This document shows, one piece after another, positions 46,981 to 55,923 of a DNA stretch of 64,000 nt. This stretch comes from Burkholderiaceae bacterium (GTDB lineage: Bacteria; Pseudomonadota; Gammaproteobacteria; Burkholderiales; Burkholderiaceae_C). Position 1 is the stretch's first letter. Every line of letters begins with the position of its first letter. Below the pieces are notes generated by a model that was not told the DNA's origin, did no database searches, and worked only from the letters and a program-made list of their open reading frames with translations. Where the stretch lies: the NCBI GenBank assembly GCA_913776825.1, contig CAJYPV010000011.1, positions 32,035 to 96,034 on the forward strand. Reading direction: 5' to 3'. The translations under genes were made by a program, and so were the position numbers.

Positions 46981-47922
46981 ATGACCTCAGCCCATCCTCA
47001 CTACGATCGCCTGCTCGAGGCCGCCCATGCGCTGCCGCCGCGCCGGGTCGCCGTCGTCCATCCTTGCAACGAGATGGCCTTGCAGGCTGCGGTGGAGGCC
47101 GCATCGCTGGGGTTGATCACGCCGGTGCTGATCGGTCCGACGGCGAAGATCCGCGCGGCGGCGGAAGCGGCCGGAGTGGATCTGTCGGGTCTCGCGCTCC
47201 AGGACGTGCCGCACAGCCATGCGGCCGCGGATGCGGCCGTGGCGCTGGCGCTGCAGGGTGAAGTGGACGCCTTGATGAAGGGCAGTCTGCACACCGACGA
47301 ACTGATGTCGGCGGTGGTGCGGCGCGACGGCGGGCTGCGCACCGCGCGGCGGATCAGTCATTGCTTCGTGATGGATGTGCCGGGGCATGCCCAGCCGCTG
47401 ATCATCTCGGATGCGGCCATCCACATCGCGCCGACGCTGGAGGAGAAGGTCGACATCGTGCAGAACGCCATCGATCTGGCGCAGGCGCTGCATCTGCCGC
47501 AGGTTCGAGTGGCGCTGCTGTCGTCGATGGAGACGGTCAATCCGAAGGTGCCGTCCACGCTGGATGCGGCCGCGCTGTGCAAGATGGCGGACCGCGGCCA
47601 GATCACCGGCGCGCTGCTGGATGGACCGCTGGCGCTGGACAACGCCATCGACCTGGAGGCGGCGCGGATCAAGGGCATCCAGTCGCCGGTGGCGGGTCAG
47701 GCGAATGTGCTGATCGTGCCGGATCTGGATGCCGGCAACCTGCTCGCGAAAAGCCTGAGCTTTCTCGCCGGCGCTTATGCGGCCGGCATCGTGCTGGGGG
47801 CGCGGGTGCCGATCATCCTCACCAGTCGGGCGGACTCCCGTGCCGCGCGGCTGGCGTCCTGTGCGCTGGCGTCGCTGCTGGTGCAGGCGAGCCAGGCGGG
47901 GCGCATCAAAGCCGTCGGCTGA
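46981..47922 (+). CDS. Phosphate acetyl/butyryltransferase-like protein
   Basis: A 313-residue member of the phosphate acyltransferase family (short form, without the DRTGG domain of long Pta). Core motifs include RVAVVHPCNEMALQAAVEA, ALMKGSLHTDELMSAV, SHCFVMDVPG and the C-terminal VIVPDLDAGN-type segment (seen as VLIVPDLDAGN). It may use acetyl-CoA or butyryl-CoA; the sequence does not decide. It is divergent from ackA, and the pair is a plausible acetate/propionate overflow unit. Confidence 0.88.
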   Translation: MTSAHPHYDRLLEAAHALPPRRVAVVHPCNEMALQAAVEAASLGLITPVLIGPTAKIRAAAEAAGVDLSGLALQDVPHSHAAADAAVALALQGEVDALMKGSLHTDELMSAVVRRDGGLRTARRISHCFVMDVPGHAQPLIISDAAIHIAPTLEEKVDIVQNAIDLAQALHLPQVRVALLSSMETVNPKVPSTLDAAALCKMADRGQITGALLDGPLALDNAIDLEAARIKGIQSPVAGQANVLIVPDLDAGNLLAKSLSFLAGAYAAGIVLGARVPIILTSRADSRAARLASCALASLLVQASQAGRIKAVG

Positions 47923-48002
47923 GCGCCGCGGCTCGGCCATCGCGCATCGCGCGCGACCGGCCGTCACGGCACGGTCCGCGCGGACGCGACGGCGTCAACT
48001 CT

Positions 48003-48524
48003 TCAACGATCTTCCAGCAGGCTGCGCAGCATCCAGGCGGTCTGCTCATGGACAGTCAGGCGCTGGGTCAGCAGGTCGGCGCTGGGCTCGTCGCCGGCCT
48101 TGTCCACGATCGGGAACAGCGCGCGGGCGGTGCGGGCCACGCCTTCATGGCCCTCGACCAGGATGCGCACCATCTCCAGCGCCTTGGGCGGCGTGGCGGG
48201 CGCGTCCTTCAGCGAGCTCAGCGCGGCGAACTGGCCGTAAGAGCCGGGCGCCGGATGGCCCAGCGAGCGGATGCGCTCGGCGATCGGGTCCACCGCGTTC
48301 CACAGCTCGGTGTACTGGGCCATGAACATCGCATGCAGCGAGTTGAACATCGGACCGGTCACGTTCCAGTGGAAGTTGTGGGTGGTCAGGTACAGGGTGT
48401 AGGTGTCGGCCAGCAGCTTGGACAGGCCTTGGGCGATCGCGGCGCGGTCCTTGTCGCTGATGCCGATGTTGATGGAGGGCACGCCCTTGGCCGAAGCCGG
48501 GGCAATCGCTGATTTCTTGGCCAT
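48003..48524 (-). CDS. dps: DNA-protecting ferritin-like protein Dps
   Basis: A 173-residue dodecameric mini-ferritin that oxidises Fe2+ with peroxide and shields DNA. The ferroxidase-site helix [19 protein letters not shown] and the partner [13 protein letters not shown] are intact. The N-terminus [14 protein letters not shown] is basic, suited to DNA binding. AGGAG precedes the ATG at 48524, and the longer frame adds a non-family leader. It forms part of a local peroxide-stress group with katA and oxyR on the same strand. Confidence 0.95.
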   Translation of the reverse strand: MAKKSAIAPASAKGVPSINIGISDKDRAAIAQGLSKLLADTYTLYLTTHNFHWNVTGPMFNSLHAMFMAQYTELWNAVDPIAERIRSLGHPAPGSYGQFAALSSLKDAPATPPKALEMVRILVEGHEGVARTARALFPIVDKAGDEPSADLLTQRLTVHEQTAWMLRSLLEDR

Positions 48525-48831
48525 CTGTGAGCTCCTGTGTGGATGGATGACGATGAGGAAAAGGGGCGGACCCGGCAGTTCCCGCCTGACTGCGGGCCGG
48601 GGCCTGACCACCGGACACTGCGCGCCGAGGGCGATCCGGTGGGGCCTCAGCCTAACCGATTCGACGCCGCTTGAGGACCGTGCGCAGGCGCTCCGACGGG
48701 GTCGGCGTGCGGTCGCTGGCGTGGCCGCGCATGGCTCGCACGGGGTCAGGGCGGGCGACCATGAAGGCCATCAGGGGCCAGGTGTTGCCTGGCCCCTGAG
48801 GTGGCGTGAAGCCGCGATCCCGGCGGTCGGA
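48525..48831. other. Intergenic region between dps and the 38-residue gene
   Basis: About 307 bp with the dps promoter and the hairpin at 48771-48799. No further gene is supported; open frames here are shadows. Confidence 0.6.
48771..48799 (-). terminator. 12-bp perfect hairpin after the 38-residue small gene
   Basis: TCAGGGGCCAGG and its exact complement flank a 5-nt loop. It starts about 33 bp beyond the stop of the small gene on the minus strand. No T-run follows, so termination strength is uncertain. Confidence 0.6.
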
Positions 48832-48948
48832 TCACACGCTGGTGTGCCGCATCCAGTCCACCAGCGCCTGCGCATTCAGCGCGGCGCCCGCCAGCGTGAG
48901 CGCCAGGCCCAGCAGGCGGCGGCCTTGAGTGACATTGGTGAAGCTCAT
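48832..48948 (-). CDS. 38-residue small hydrophobic protein
   Basis: An ATG at 48948 preceded by AGGAG with 6-nt spacing opens a 38-codon frame. It starts MSFTNVTQGRRLLG, then has the hydrophobic LALTLAGAALNAQALVDWM and ends MRHTSV. The single hydrophobic stretch with a positively charged start suggests one membrane helix. It lies directly downstream of katA (the catalase ends at 48990) on the same strand and may be co-transcribed. Function is unknown. It is too short to appear in ordinary annotation. Confidence 0.7.
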   Translation of the reverse strand: MSFTNVTQGRRLLGLALTLAGAALNAQALVDWMRHTSV

Positions 48949-48989
48949 GTCGATCTCCTGTGAGGGTGGCGAGGCGCCGCGCGAAAGCG

Positions 48990-50486
48990 TCAGGCGGTGA
49001 AGGCGATGTCGAGCTCGCGCAGTGCGGCGCGCACCGATTGGCCGTAGGCCGGGTCCGCCTTGTCGAAGTGGCCCAGTTGGCGGTCGATGATGAAGGCCGG
49101 CACGCCCTTCATCGAGGCGGCGATGTTCTGTCCCAAACGCCGCTGCTGGTCCGCGCCGAGGATGCGGAACAGGGCGCCCGGCTGGCTGTAGTCCTCATTG
49201 CCGTCGCGGTGGTTGAAGCGGTCCGCGTCGCCATTCAAGCGCAGCGGCGGTTCGGCGACCGAGGGATCCTGCGTCGCGCCGCCGAAGCTGTTGGGCTCGT
49301 AATAGGCGTCCGCCGCGCCGGTGGGCGTGCGGAAGAACTTCATCGAGCCATCCTTGTGATAGTGATGGACCGGGCACTTCGGCGCGTTCACCGGCAGCGC
49401 TTCATAGTGGGTGCCCAGGCGATAGCGATGAGCATCCGCATAGCTGAAGATCCGGGCCTGCAGCACCTTGTCGGGGCTGAAGCCGATGCCGGGCACGATG
49501 TTGCTGGGCGAGAACGCGGCCTGCTCGATCTCTTCGAAGTAGTTGTCCGGGTTGCGGTTCAGCTCGACCACGCCGACTTCGATCAGCGGGTAATCGGCAT
49601 GCGGCCAGACCTTGGTCAGGTCGAACGGGTTGTAAGGCGTCTTGTCGGCCTCCAGCTCGGGCATCACCTGAACGAACATGGTCCAGCGCGGATAGTCGCC
49701 CTGGTCGATCGCGCCGAACAGATCTTCCTGATAGCTCTCGCGGGACTGGCCGATCACGGCGGCAGCCTCGCTGTTGCTCATCGTGCGATGGCCCTGGCGC
49801 GTCTTGAAGTGGAACTTCACCCAGAAGCGCTCGCCCTGGTCATTCCAGAAGCTGTAGGTGTGGGAGCCATAGCCATTCATGAAGCGCGGGCTGACCGGAA
49901 TGCCTCGGTCGCTCATCAGGATGGTCACCTGATGCAGGCTTTCCGGCGACAGGCTCCAGAAGTCCCAGGCCGCCGTGGCGGAGCGCAGATGGCTGACCGG
50001 ATGACGCTTCTGCGTGCGGATGAAGTCCGGGAACTTCAGCGGATCGCGGATGAAGAACACCGGCGTGTTGTTGCCGACCAGGTCCCAGTTGCCTTCCTCG
50101 GTATAGAACTTCAGCGCGAAGCCGCGCACATCGCGCTCGGCATCGGCGGCGCCCAGCTCACCGGCGACGGTGGAGAAACGAGCCAGCATCGGCGTGGTCT
50201 TGCCGACCTCGCCAAACAGCTTGGCGCGGGTGAAGCGGCTGATGTCGTGGGTGACGGTGAGGGTGCCGAACGCGCCCCAGCCCTTCGCATGCACCACCCG
50301 CTCGGGGATGCGCTCGCGGTTCTGGTGCCCCAGTTTTTCGATCAGCTGGTAGTCCTGCATGAGCACCGGCCCGCGCGGACCCGCAGTCAGCGAATTCTGG
50401 TTGTCCGCGATCGGCGCGCCGGCGGTGGTGGTCATGACCGGGCACTGGGCCGGATGGGCGGTGGGGTGTTGGGGCTTGTCGCTCAT
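48990..50486 (-). CDS. katA: Catalase (small-subunit, heme)
   Basis: A 498-residue monofunctional catalase. The distal heme histidine is in [13 protein letters not shown], the conserved asparagine in NNTPVFF and the proximal tyrosine in [14 protein letters not shown]. The protein degrades hydrogen peroxide. It lies on the same strand as dps, a small protein gene and, further upstream, oxyR. GGAGAG sits before the ATG. The leading peptide [23 protein letters not shown] is poorly ordered and has no export signal. Peroxide-responsive control by the nearby OxyR is likely from the family's usual wiring. Confidence 0.95.
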   Translation of the reverse strand: MSDKPQHPTAHPAQCPVMTTTAGAPIADNQNSLTAGPRGPVLMQDYQLIEKLGHQNRERIPERVVHAKGWGAFGTLTVTHDISRFTRAKLFGEVGKTTPMLARFSTVAGELGAADAERDVRGFALKFYTEEGNWDLVGNNTPVFFIRDPLKFPDFIRTQKRHPVSHLRSATAAWDFWSLSPESLHQVTILMSDRGIPVSPRFMNGYGSHTYSFWNDQGERFWVKFHFKTRQGHRTMSNSEAAAVIGQSRESYQEDLFGAIDQGDYPRWTMFVQVMPELEADKTPYNPFDLTKVWPHADYPLIEVGVVELNRNPDNYFEEIEQAAFSPSNIVPGIGFSPDKVLQARIFSYADAHRYRLGTHYEALPVNAPKCPVHHYHKDGSMKFFRTPTGAADAYYEPNSFGGATQDPSVAEPPLRLNGDADRFNHRDGNEDYSQPGALFRILGADQQRRLGQNIAASMKGVPAFIIDRQLGHFDKADPAYGQSVRAALRELDIAFTA

Positions 50487-50852
50487 GGGAACTCTCCTCG
50501 ATGCGTTAGGTCGTGGCCCCGGATCGGGCCTCGATACCGGGACCTCAGTCCTCCCGGCGGCGTCATGGACGGCGTGGTGGTGACTTTAAAAATCGGCCGG
50601 AGATAGCGCAATTCGAATAGCTTAAGTTCAGTGATAGCGAAAAACTACTCCCCAAACGGCGTAGAACATCACCCGGCGTCGGAGGTGCCGGCAGAGGCCT
50701 CGCCCTGGGGGTGACGCGCACGCCGGCGTCGCGCCGCCTCGCCACGGACGAAAAAAAGCCGCCTCGAAGACGGCTTGGATCGGTCGGCGCTGCGCGCGGC
50801 AGGCAGCCGCGCGGCGTCCGTCAACGGGTCTGTGGATGGGTCTGTGGGCGAC
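50487..50852. other. katA promoter region and protease terminator
   Basis: About 366 bp. It holds the katA leader with an AT-rich segment carrying ATAG at 50603, 50617 and 50634 (candidate OxyR-contacted repeats, weak match to the known spacing), and the intrinsic terminator of the PEP-CTERM protease at 50751-50776. No gene is visible. Confidence 0.55.
50751..50776 (-). terminator. Intrinsic terminator of the PEP-CTERM protease gene
   Basis: On the minus strand AAGCCG/CGGCTT forms the stem with a 9-nt loop, followed by a T-run of five or more. It lies about 77 bp after the protease stop codon. Confidence 0.9.
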
Positions 50853-51974
50853 TCACGCCTGACGACGCTGACGGCGACGGCTCCAGCCCACGGCCAGCAG
50901 GCCCAGACCGGCCAGCGCGTAGGTGCCGGGTTCCGGGACGGCATTGGCCTGGATGAAGTCGCGATGGATGCTCACCGGCACGAAGCCGTTGAACTCGCCG
51001 AAAGTGGAGTTCAGGTCGTCGTCGATGTCACCGAAGCCCGAGCCGAAGCTCAGACCGAAGGAGTTGACGCTGGCCAGCTTGCCGTTGACGAAGCCCGGGC
51101 CGCCCGAGTCGCCGCCGGCGATCGAGACCTCGTTCAGGCCCTTGCCGGTGTTGCAGTACTTGCTGGTGCCGGCCAGACCGAAGCCTTCCACCGCGACGCG
51201 GCAGCTGGCGTCGTTGGCGGCCAGGCCGTTGTCGAAGTCGGACAGGTAGGTGTATTCGATCTGCTCGTCCGGCTCGCCCAGCACGCTGCCCCACAGGCCG
51301 CCGAAGTCCTCGTCGCCGAGCCGGAAGTCGTAGCGGTTGTCGCCCTGACGCAGACGGCCGGTGCCGAGGTTGTCACCCACATTGCCGCCGCCATCGGAGC
51401 GGGCGCCGTAGCCGGCGACGTTGAAGTCCACGCCGGTCAGGTCATCGCCGCCGTACAGGTCATAGGACTTCACCGACCAGTCCACCAGCCGGTCCAGCGT
51501 CAGCACGGCGATGTCGTTCTGGTCGATCACGTGGCCCGTGTACGCCGAGTTCACCGCATAGTTGGTGACCTGATAGACGAAGCTGGGCTGGTTGTAGGTG
51601 ACGTTCTCCGGATCGGTGCCGGTGTAGAAGTAGACCGTGGTGCTCAGCGGCCGGGCCGAGGTGCCGTCGCTGACGCAATGGCCGGCGGTCACGATCGACT
51701 TCTGATTGCCCAGCAGCGTGCCGGAGCAGATGAACTGGTTGCCCGCGCCGTAATCCATGATCAGCGTGGCCACGCCGCTGTATTGCGAGCGGGGCGCCAG
51801 ATAGCGCGGGTCACCGCCCGCGGCGCCGGTGGCGGTCGAGTTGACGCCGACGATGGTGCTGGAGGCGGTCCAGTCCATGCCGCCGTAGGAACCGGACACG
51901 GTGGACGGCGCGGCCTGCGCGCCGGTGGCGGCCATCAGGGCGGCCGCGGTGAGGGCGGAAAGGGTCAGCTTCAC
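50853..51974 (-). CDS. PEP-CTERM trypsin-like serine protease
   Basis: A 373-residue secreted S1-type protease. The signal peptide (MKLTLSALTAAALMAATGAQA) is followed by a trypsin-like domain. Catalytic residues are visible in TAGHC (His), NDIAVLTL (Asp) and GGDSGGPG (Ser). The C-terminal VPEPGTYALAGLGLLAVGWSRRR is a PEP-CTERM sorting signal: PEP motif, one membrane helix, then a basic tail, processed by exosortase elsewhere in the genome. The start codon is a GTG with AAGGAG upstream. It is transcribed in the same direction as katA and ends at a clear terminator. A second PEP-CTERM protein lies at the right end of the window. Confidence 0.92.
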   Translation of the reverse strand: MKLTLSALTAAALMAATGAQAAPSTVSGSYGGMDWTASSTIVGVNSTATGAAGGDPRYLAPRSQYSGVATLIMDYGAGNQFICSGTLLGNQKSIVTAGHCVSDGTSARPLSTTVYFYTGTDPENVTYNQPSFVYQVTNYAVNSAYTGHVIDQNDIAVLTLDRLVDWSVKSYDLYGGDDLTGVDFNVAGYGARSDGGGNVGDNLGTGRLRQGDNRYDFRLGDEDFGGLWGSVLGEPDEQIEYTYLSDFDNGLAANDASCRVAVEGFGLAGTSKYCNTGKGLNEVSIAGGDSGGPGFVNGKLASVNSFGLSFGSGFGDIDDDLNSTFGEFNGFVPVSIHRDFIQANAVPEPGTYALAGLGLLAVGWSRRRQRRQA

Positions 51975-52235
51975 GGATGCTCCTTGTGCTGCGAGGCAAG
52001 AGGGCGCCGACCAGGGCGTGACAAGCGTGCGCAGGTCGAGCAGGCTTTCAGGCTATCCGTGCGCTTTGCGAGCAATATTCACGCTATCCCTGAGCATCCC
52101 CTTGTTTCAGGGGGTGAAGGGATGTTTCCGCCGGGTGAAGTGGGTCGGCTTGTCGCCGGCGCAGGTGACATCAAGCACGTCGGCACGCCCGCAAGGCCGG
52201 CGCGCCACCGCGACTGGAGGCACGCCGATCAGCGC

Positions 52236-53156
52236 TCAGGACAGCAAGGTCACCCGATCCAGCTTGCAGGCGTAGACCGCATTGCGCAGGGCGGCCACCG
52301 CTTCATAGCGGGTGAAGGTGCGTCGCCAGGCCAGCACCACACGCCGGGTGGGCGCGGGCGACTCGAACGGGATGTAGCGCAGATGGTCGGGCACCTGGGC
52401 CGGCACGCTCAGAGCCGGCACCACGGTCACGCCCATGCCGGACGCCACCATGTGCTTGATGGTTTCCAGCGAGCTGCCCTCGAAGCTCTTGCGGATGCCT
52501 TCGGCATCGGTCGAGAAGCGGGCGAACTCGGGGCAGACCTCCAGCACGTGGTCTCGGAAGCAATGGCCGTTGCCGAGCAGCAGCATGGTCTCGGCCTTGA
52601 GTTCCTCGGCGGTGATGCGGGTGCGCTGGGCCAGCGGATGGGTGGCCGGGACGGCGACGACGAAGGGCTCGTCATACAGCGGCGCGATCGCCAGGCCGGC
52701 ATCGGGGAAGGGCTCGGCCATGATGGCGCAGTCCAGCTCGCCGGTGCGCAGCATGTCCAGCAGCTTCTGGGTGAAGTTCTCCTGCAGCATCAGCGGCATG
52801 CGCGGATGGTGCTCGATGCAGTGCTTCACCAGATCCGGCAGCAGATACGGGCCGATGGTGTAGATGATGCCCAGCTTCAGCGCGCCATCGAGCGGATCCT
52901 TGCCGCGCTTGGCGATGTCCTTGATGGCGCTGGCCTGCTCGATCACCGATTGCGCCTGGCGGACGATGTCCTCGCCCAGCGGCGTCATGCTGACTTCATT
53001 CGCGCCGCGCTCGAAGATCTTGACGTCCAGTTCTTCTTCCAGCTTCTTGATGGCCACCGACAGCGTCGGCTGGGACACGAAGCAGGCCTCGGCGGCGCGG
53101 CCGAAGTGGCGTTCGCGGGCGACGGCGACGATATAGCGCAGTTCGGTGAGGGTCAT
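52236..53156 (-). CDS. oxyR: Peroxide-sensing LysR-type regulator OxyR
   Basis: A 306-residue LysR-type regulator. The winged helix-turn-helix spans residues 2-60 ([41 protein letters not shown]). The redox-active cysteines fall at 199 (NGHCF) and 208 (EVCPE), the same numbering as E. coli OxyR, which activates catalase, dps and other genes after disulfide formation. Both target genes lie a few kilobases to the left on the same strand. The ATG at 53156 is chosen; an in-frame ATG nine bases upstream exists. It is divergent from panB, 90 bp away. Confidence 0.97.
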   Translation of the reverse strand: MTLTELRYIVAVARERHFGRAAEACFVSQPTLSVAIKKLEEELDVKIFERGANEVSMTPLGEDIVRQAQSVIEQASAIKDIAKRGKDPLDGALKLGIIYTIGPYLLPDLVKHCIEHHPRMPLMLQENFTQKLLDMLRTGELDCAIMAEPFPDAGLAIAPLYDEPFVVAVPATHPLAQRTRITAEELKAETMLLLGNGHCFRDHVLEVCPEFARFSTDAEGIRKSFEGSSLETIKHMVASGMGVTVVPALSVPAQVPDHLRYIPFESPAPTRRVVLAWRRTFTRYEAVAALRNAVYACKLDRVTLLS

Positions 53157-53245
53157 GGGCGCCATTGTCCTCAGAATGGTCGGCCCTGACACGGCCCGGT
53201 ACACTGCCGGCCCACCCAAGGGACCCACCCACCCGGGGGACTCGC

Positions 53246-54052
53246 ATGACCACTGACCGCAAACCCATCACCCTGCAACGGCTGCTCGACATGCATGCCG
53301 CCGGCGAGAAGATCGCCATGCTGACCTGCTATGACGCCGCCTTCGCCCATCTGCTGGATGACGCCGGCGTGGATGCGCTGCTCATCGGCGATTCGCTGGG
53401 CAATGTGCTGCAAGGCCAGCAGACGACGGTGCCGGTGCGGCTGGACGAGATGGTCTATCACACCCGCTGTGTGGCCCGCGCACGGCGACATGCGTGGATC
53501 GTGGCGGACCTGCCTTTCGGCACGTATCACACCTCGGTGCAGGCGGCCTGGGAATCGGCCATGCAGCTCGTCCAGGCCGGCGCCCACATGGTCAAGCTGG
53601 AAGGCGGTGGCTGGACCACCGATGCGGTCCGGTTCCTGACCGAGCGCGGCATCCCCGTCTGCGCCCATCTGGGCCTGACGCCGCAAACGGTGACCGCGCT
53701 CAGCGGCTTCAAGGTGCAGGGCCGCGACGAGCAGGGCGCCGCCCAGCTCAAGGCCCATGCGAAGGCCTTGGTCGATGCGGGCGCGCAGATGCTGGTGCTG
53801 GAGATGGTGCCCGCCGCGCTGGCCGGTGAACTGACCGCGTCGCTGGGCATTCCGGTGATCGGCATCGGAGCGGGCGCGGCCTGCTCCGGCCAGGTGCTGG
53901 TGCTGCACGACATGCTCGATGTGACGCCGGGCCGCCGACCCCGCTTCGTCCGCAATTTCATGCAGGGCGCGTCGTCCATCCAGGACGCGGTGGGCCGTTA
54001 TGTGGCGGATGTGAAATCGGGCGCTTTCCCGGAAGCCATCCACAGCTACTGA
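53246..54052 (+). CDS. panB: 3-methyl-2-oxobutanoate hydroxymethyltransferase
   Basis: A 268-residue enzyme of pantothenate (vitamin B5) synthesis that transfers a hydroxymethyl group to alpha-ketoisovalerate. The metal-binding region [10 protein letters not shown] and the VKLEGGGWT segment are conserved, as is [11 protein letters not shown]. It sits 65 bp before panC on the same strand, so the two probably form an operon. The ATG at 53246 gives the family start [13 protein letters not shown]; the upstream open frame is non-coding. It is divergent from oxyR. Confidence 0.97.
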   Translation: MTTDRKPITLQRLLDMHAAGEKIAMLTCYDAAFAHLLDDAGVDALLIGDSLGNVLQGQQTTVPVRLDEMVYHTRCVARARRHAWIVADLPFGTYHTSVQAAWESAMQLVQAGAHMVKLEGGGWTTDAVRFLTERGIPVCAHLGLTPQTVTALSGFKVQGRDEQGAAQLKAHAKALVDAGAQMLVLEMVPAALAGELTASLGIPVIGIGAGAACSGQVLVLHDMLDVTPGRRPRFVRNFMQGASSIQDAVGRYVADVKSGAFPEAIHSY

Positions 54053-54117
54053 TCCGCTGGATCGGCGTCCTCCCCCCTTCTCCCACTCCTCTGAACGACC
54101 TTTCTGGCGAAGCGAGC

Positions 54118-54951
54118 ATGCAGATCCATCACGACATCGCCGGCCTGCGGGCCTCGCTGGCAGGCGGCCGCGCGGTCGCCCTGGTGCCCACCATGGGCAA
54201 TCTTCATGAGGGCCATCTGGCGCTGGTGCGCCAGGCCCGCGAGGCGGTCGGACCGGACGGCCGGGTGGTGGCCTCGATCTTCGTGAATCGGCTGCAGTTC
54301 GCGCCGCATGAGGACTTCGACCGATATCCCCGCACCCTGACCCGCGATGCCGAGCTGCTGGCGGGCGCCGGCTGCGACCACGTCTTCGCTCCGGACGAGG
54401 CGACGATGTACCCCGAGCCGCAAGGCTACAAGGTCCATCCGCCCGCCGAGCTGGCCGACATCCTCGAAGGCCATTTCCGTCCCGGCTTCTTCATCGGCGT
54501 CTGCACCGTGGTGGCCAAGCTCTTCAACATCGTGCAGCCGGATGTGGCGGTCTTCGGCAAGAAGGACTACCAGCAGCTGATGGTGATCCGCCGCATGGTG
54601 GCCCAGATGGCACTGCCCATCCGCATCCTGGCGGGCGAGACCGAACGCAGCGAGGCCGGTCTGGCGCTGTCCTCGCGCAACGGTTATTTGAGCGAGGAAC
54701 AGAAGGTGCAGGCGCTGCTGCTGTCGCGCACGTTGAAGACGCTCATCGCGCGCTGGCAGGCCGGCGAACGCGACACCGACCGGCTCGAAGCCGATGCCAT
54801 GCAGACGCTGCGCGAGGCCGGCTGGCAGCCGGACTACCTCACGCTGCGCCGCCAGCACGACCTGGGTCCGGCGCGCGACGGCGAACCGCTGGTGGCCCTG
54901 GCGGCGGCCAAGCTGGGCGCGACCCGGCTGATCGACAACATCGAGGCCTGA
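54118..54951 (+). CDS. panC: Pantothenate synthetase
   Basis: A 277-residue enzyme that joins pantoate and beta-alanine using ATP. The nucleotide-binding motif [13 protein letters not shown], the pantoate contacts SIFVNRLQF and the KMSKS-like loop with [11 protein letters not shown] are present, together with GKKDYQQL. It belongs to the panBC unit, 65 bp after panB. No panD is seen in the window. The chosen ATG has a weak Shine-Dalgarno (GCGAGC), but the family start fits. Confidence 0.97.
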   Translation: MQIHHDIAGLRASLAGGRAVALVPTMGNLHEGHLALVRQAREAVGPDGRVVASIFVNRLQFAPHEDFDRYPRTLTRDAELLAGAGCDHVFAPDEATMYPEPQGYKVHPPAELADILEGHFRPGFFIGVCTVVAKLFNIVQPDVAVFGKKDYQQLMVIRRMVAQMALPIRILAGETERSEAGLALSSRNGYLSEEQKVQALLLSRTLKTLIARWQAGERDTDRLEADAMQTLREAGWQPDYLTLRRQHDLGPARDGEPLVALAAAKLGATRLIDNIEA

Positions 54952-55105
54952 CCCCGGCCTGCATCGGCCCGCGCGGACGCGATGGCGCGGGCGGCGGGAA
55001 AACCCTCGATCGCCGGTGCGCGCGACGCACGAAGTGGTGCGCGCATGTCAACCTTGACACGATACTGCGCGCTTCTTCGCAACCGCGATCAACGCTGGGT
55101 CTGAC

Positions 55106-55813
55106 ATGTCTTCTTCGATGATCTTGAAGCGCCGCGTGCTGGCGCTGGTCGCCGCCTTCGGCGGTTCCTTGCTGATGGCCGCCTGCGGCGGCGGCGGCGA
55201 CAGCGGCTCCGGTCCGCTCTTCCCGCAGCCCAATCCCAAGCCGACCGCGCCGACGACCACCTGCAGCGCCGCGGGCGTGGCCGCGTCCAATGCCAGCGCC
55301 ATGCCGCGCACCGTGTGCATGCTGACCAGCGATGGCGAGATCGTGATCGAGCTCGATCCCGCCAAGGCGCCGATCACCGTCGCCAACTTCCTGAAGTACG
55401 TCAACGCGAAGTACTACGACAACACCATCTTCCACCGCGTGGTGCCCGGCTTCGTGGTGCAGGGCGGCGGCTACAGCAGCGGCGGTACGGCCAAGGCGAG
55501 CAATGGCACGCCGATCAAGCTGGAAACCAACGTCGGCCTGAGCAATGCCCGCGGCACGATCGCCATGGCGCGCACCGGCGTGCCGGACTCCGCCATCACC
55601 GAGTTCTACTTCAACACGGTGGACAACAACGTGCCGGCCAAGGACACCAACCTGGACTACATCGATGCCAATCGGCCCGGTTATGCGGTCTTTGGCCGGA
55701 TCATCTCGGGCCTGGGCACCGTGGACGCCATCAATGCCGAGCGGCAACTGGGCGCGGGCGCGGACCGGCCGGCCACCGAGGTGGTGCTGTACTGGGCGAT
55801 CCAGCTGAAGTGA
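55106..55813 (+). CDS. Cyclophilin-type peptidyl-prolyl isomerase lipoprotein
   Basis: A 235-residue protein. The lipoprotein signal peptide ends at LLMAAC followed by GGGG. A Pro/Thr-rich linker (about 30-50) leads to a cyclophilin domain (about 70-230) with NFLKYVNAKYYDNTIFHRVVPGFVVQGGG, the canonical active-site region including Arg and Phe. The domain isomerises prolyl bonds and may assist folding of envelope proteins. Being lipid-anchored is less usual than plain periplasmic PpiA. It follows panC on the same strand after 154 bp, but is probably separately transcribed. Confidence 0.92.
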   Translation: MSSSMILKRRVLALVAAFGGSLLMAACGGGGDSGSGPLFPQPNPKPTAPTTTCSAAGVAASNASAMPRTVCMLTSDGEIVIELDPAKAPITVANFLKYVNAKYYDNTIFHRVVPGFVVQGGGYSSGGTAKASNGTPIKLETNVGLSNARGTIAMARTGVPDSAITEFYFNTVDNNVPAKDTNLDYIDANRPGYAVFGRIISGLGTVDAINAERQLGAGADRPATEVVLYWAIQLK

Positions 55814-55923
55814 ACGCGGCGCTGCGGCGCCGGGGCGAGCCACCGCTGGCGGCTCGCCGGGCGCGGACGGCGCAACGCTGACGCGCGGTCCGCGCCGGCC
55901 GCAGCCGACGCAGGGAACGGCGC

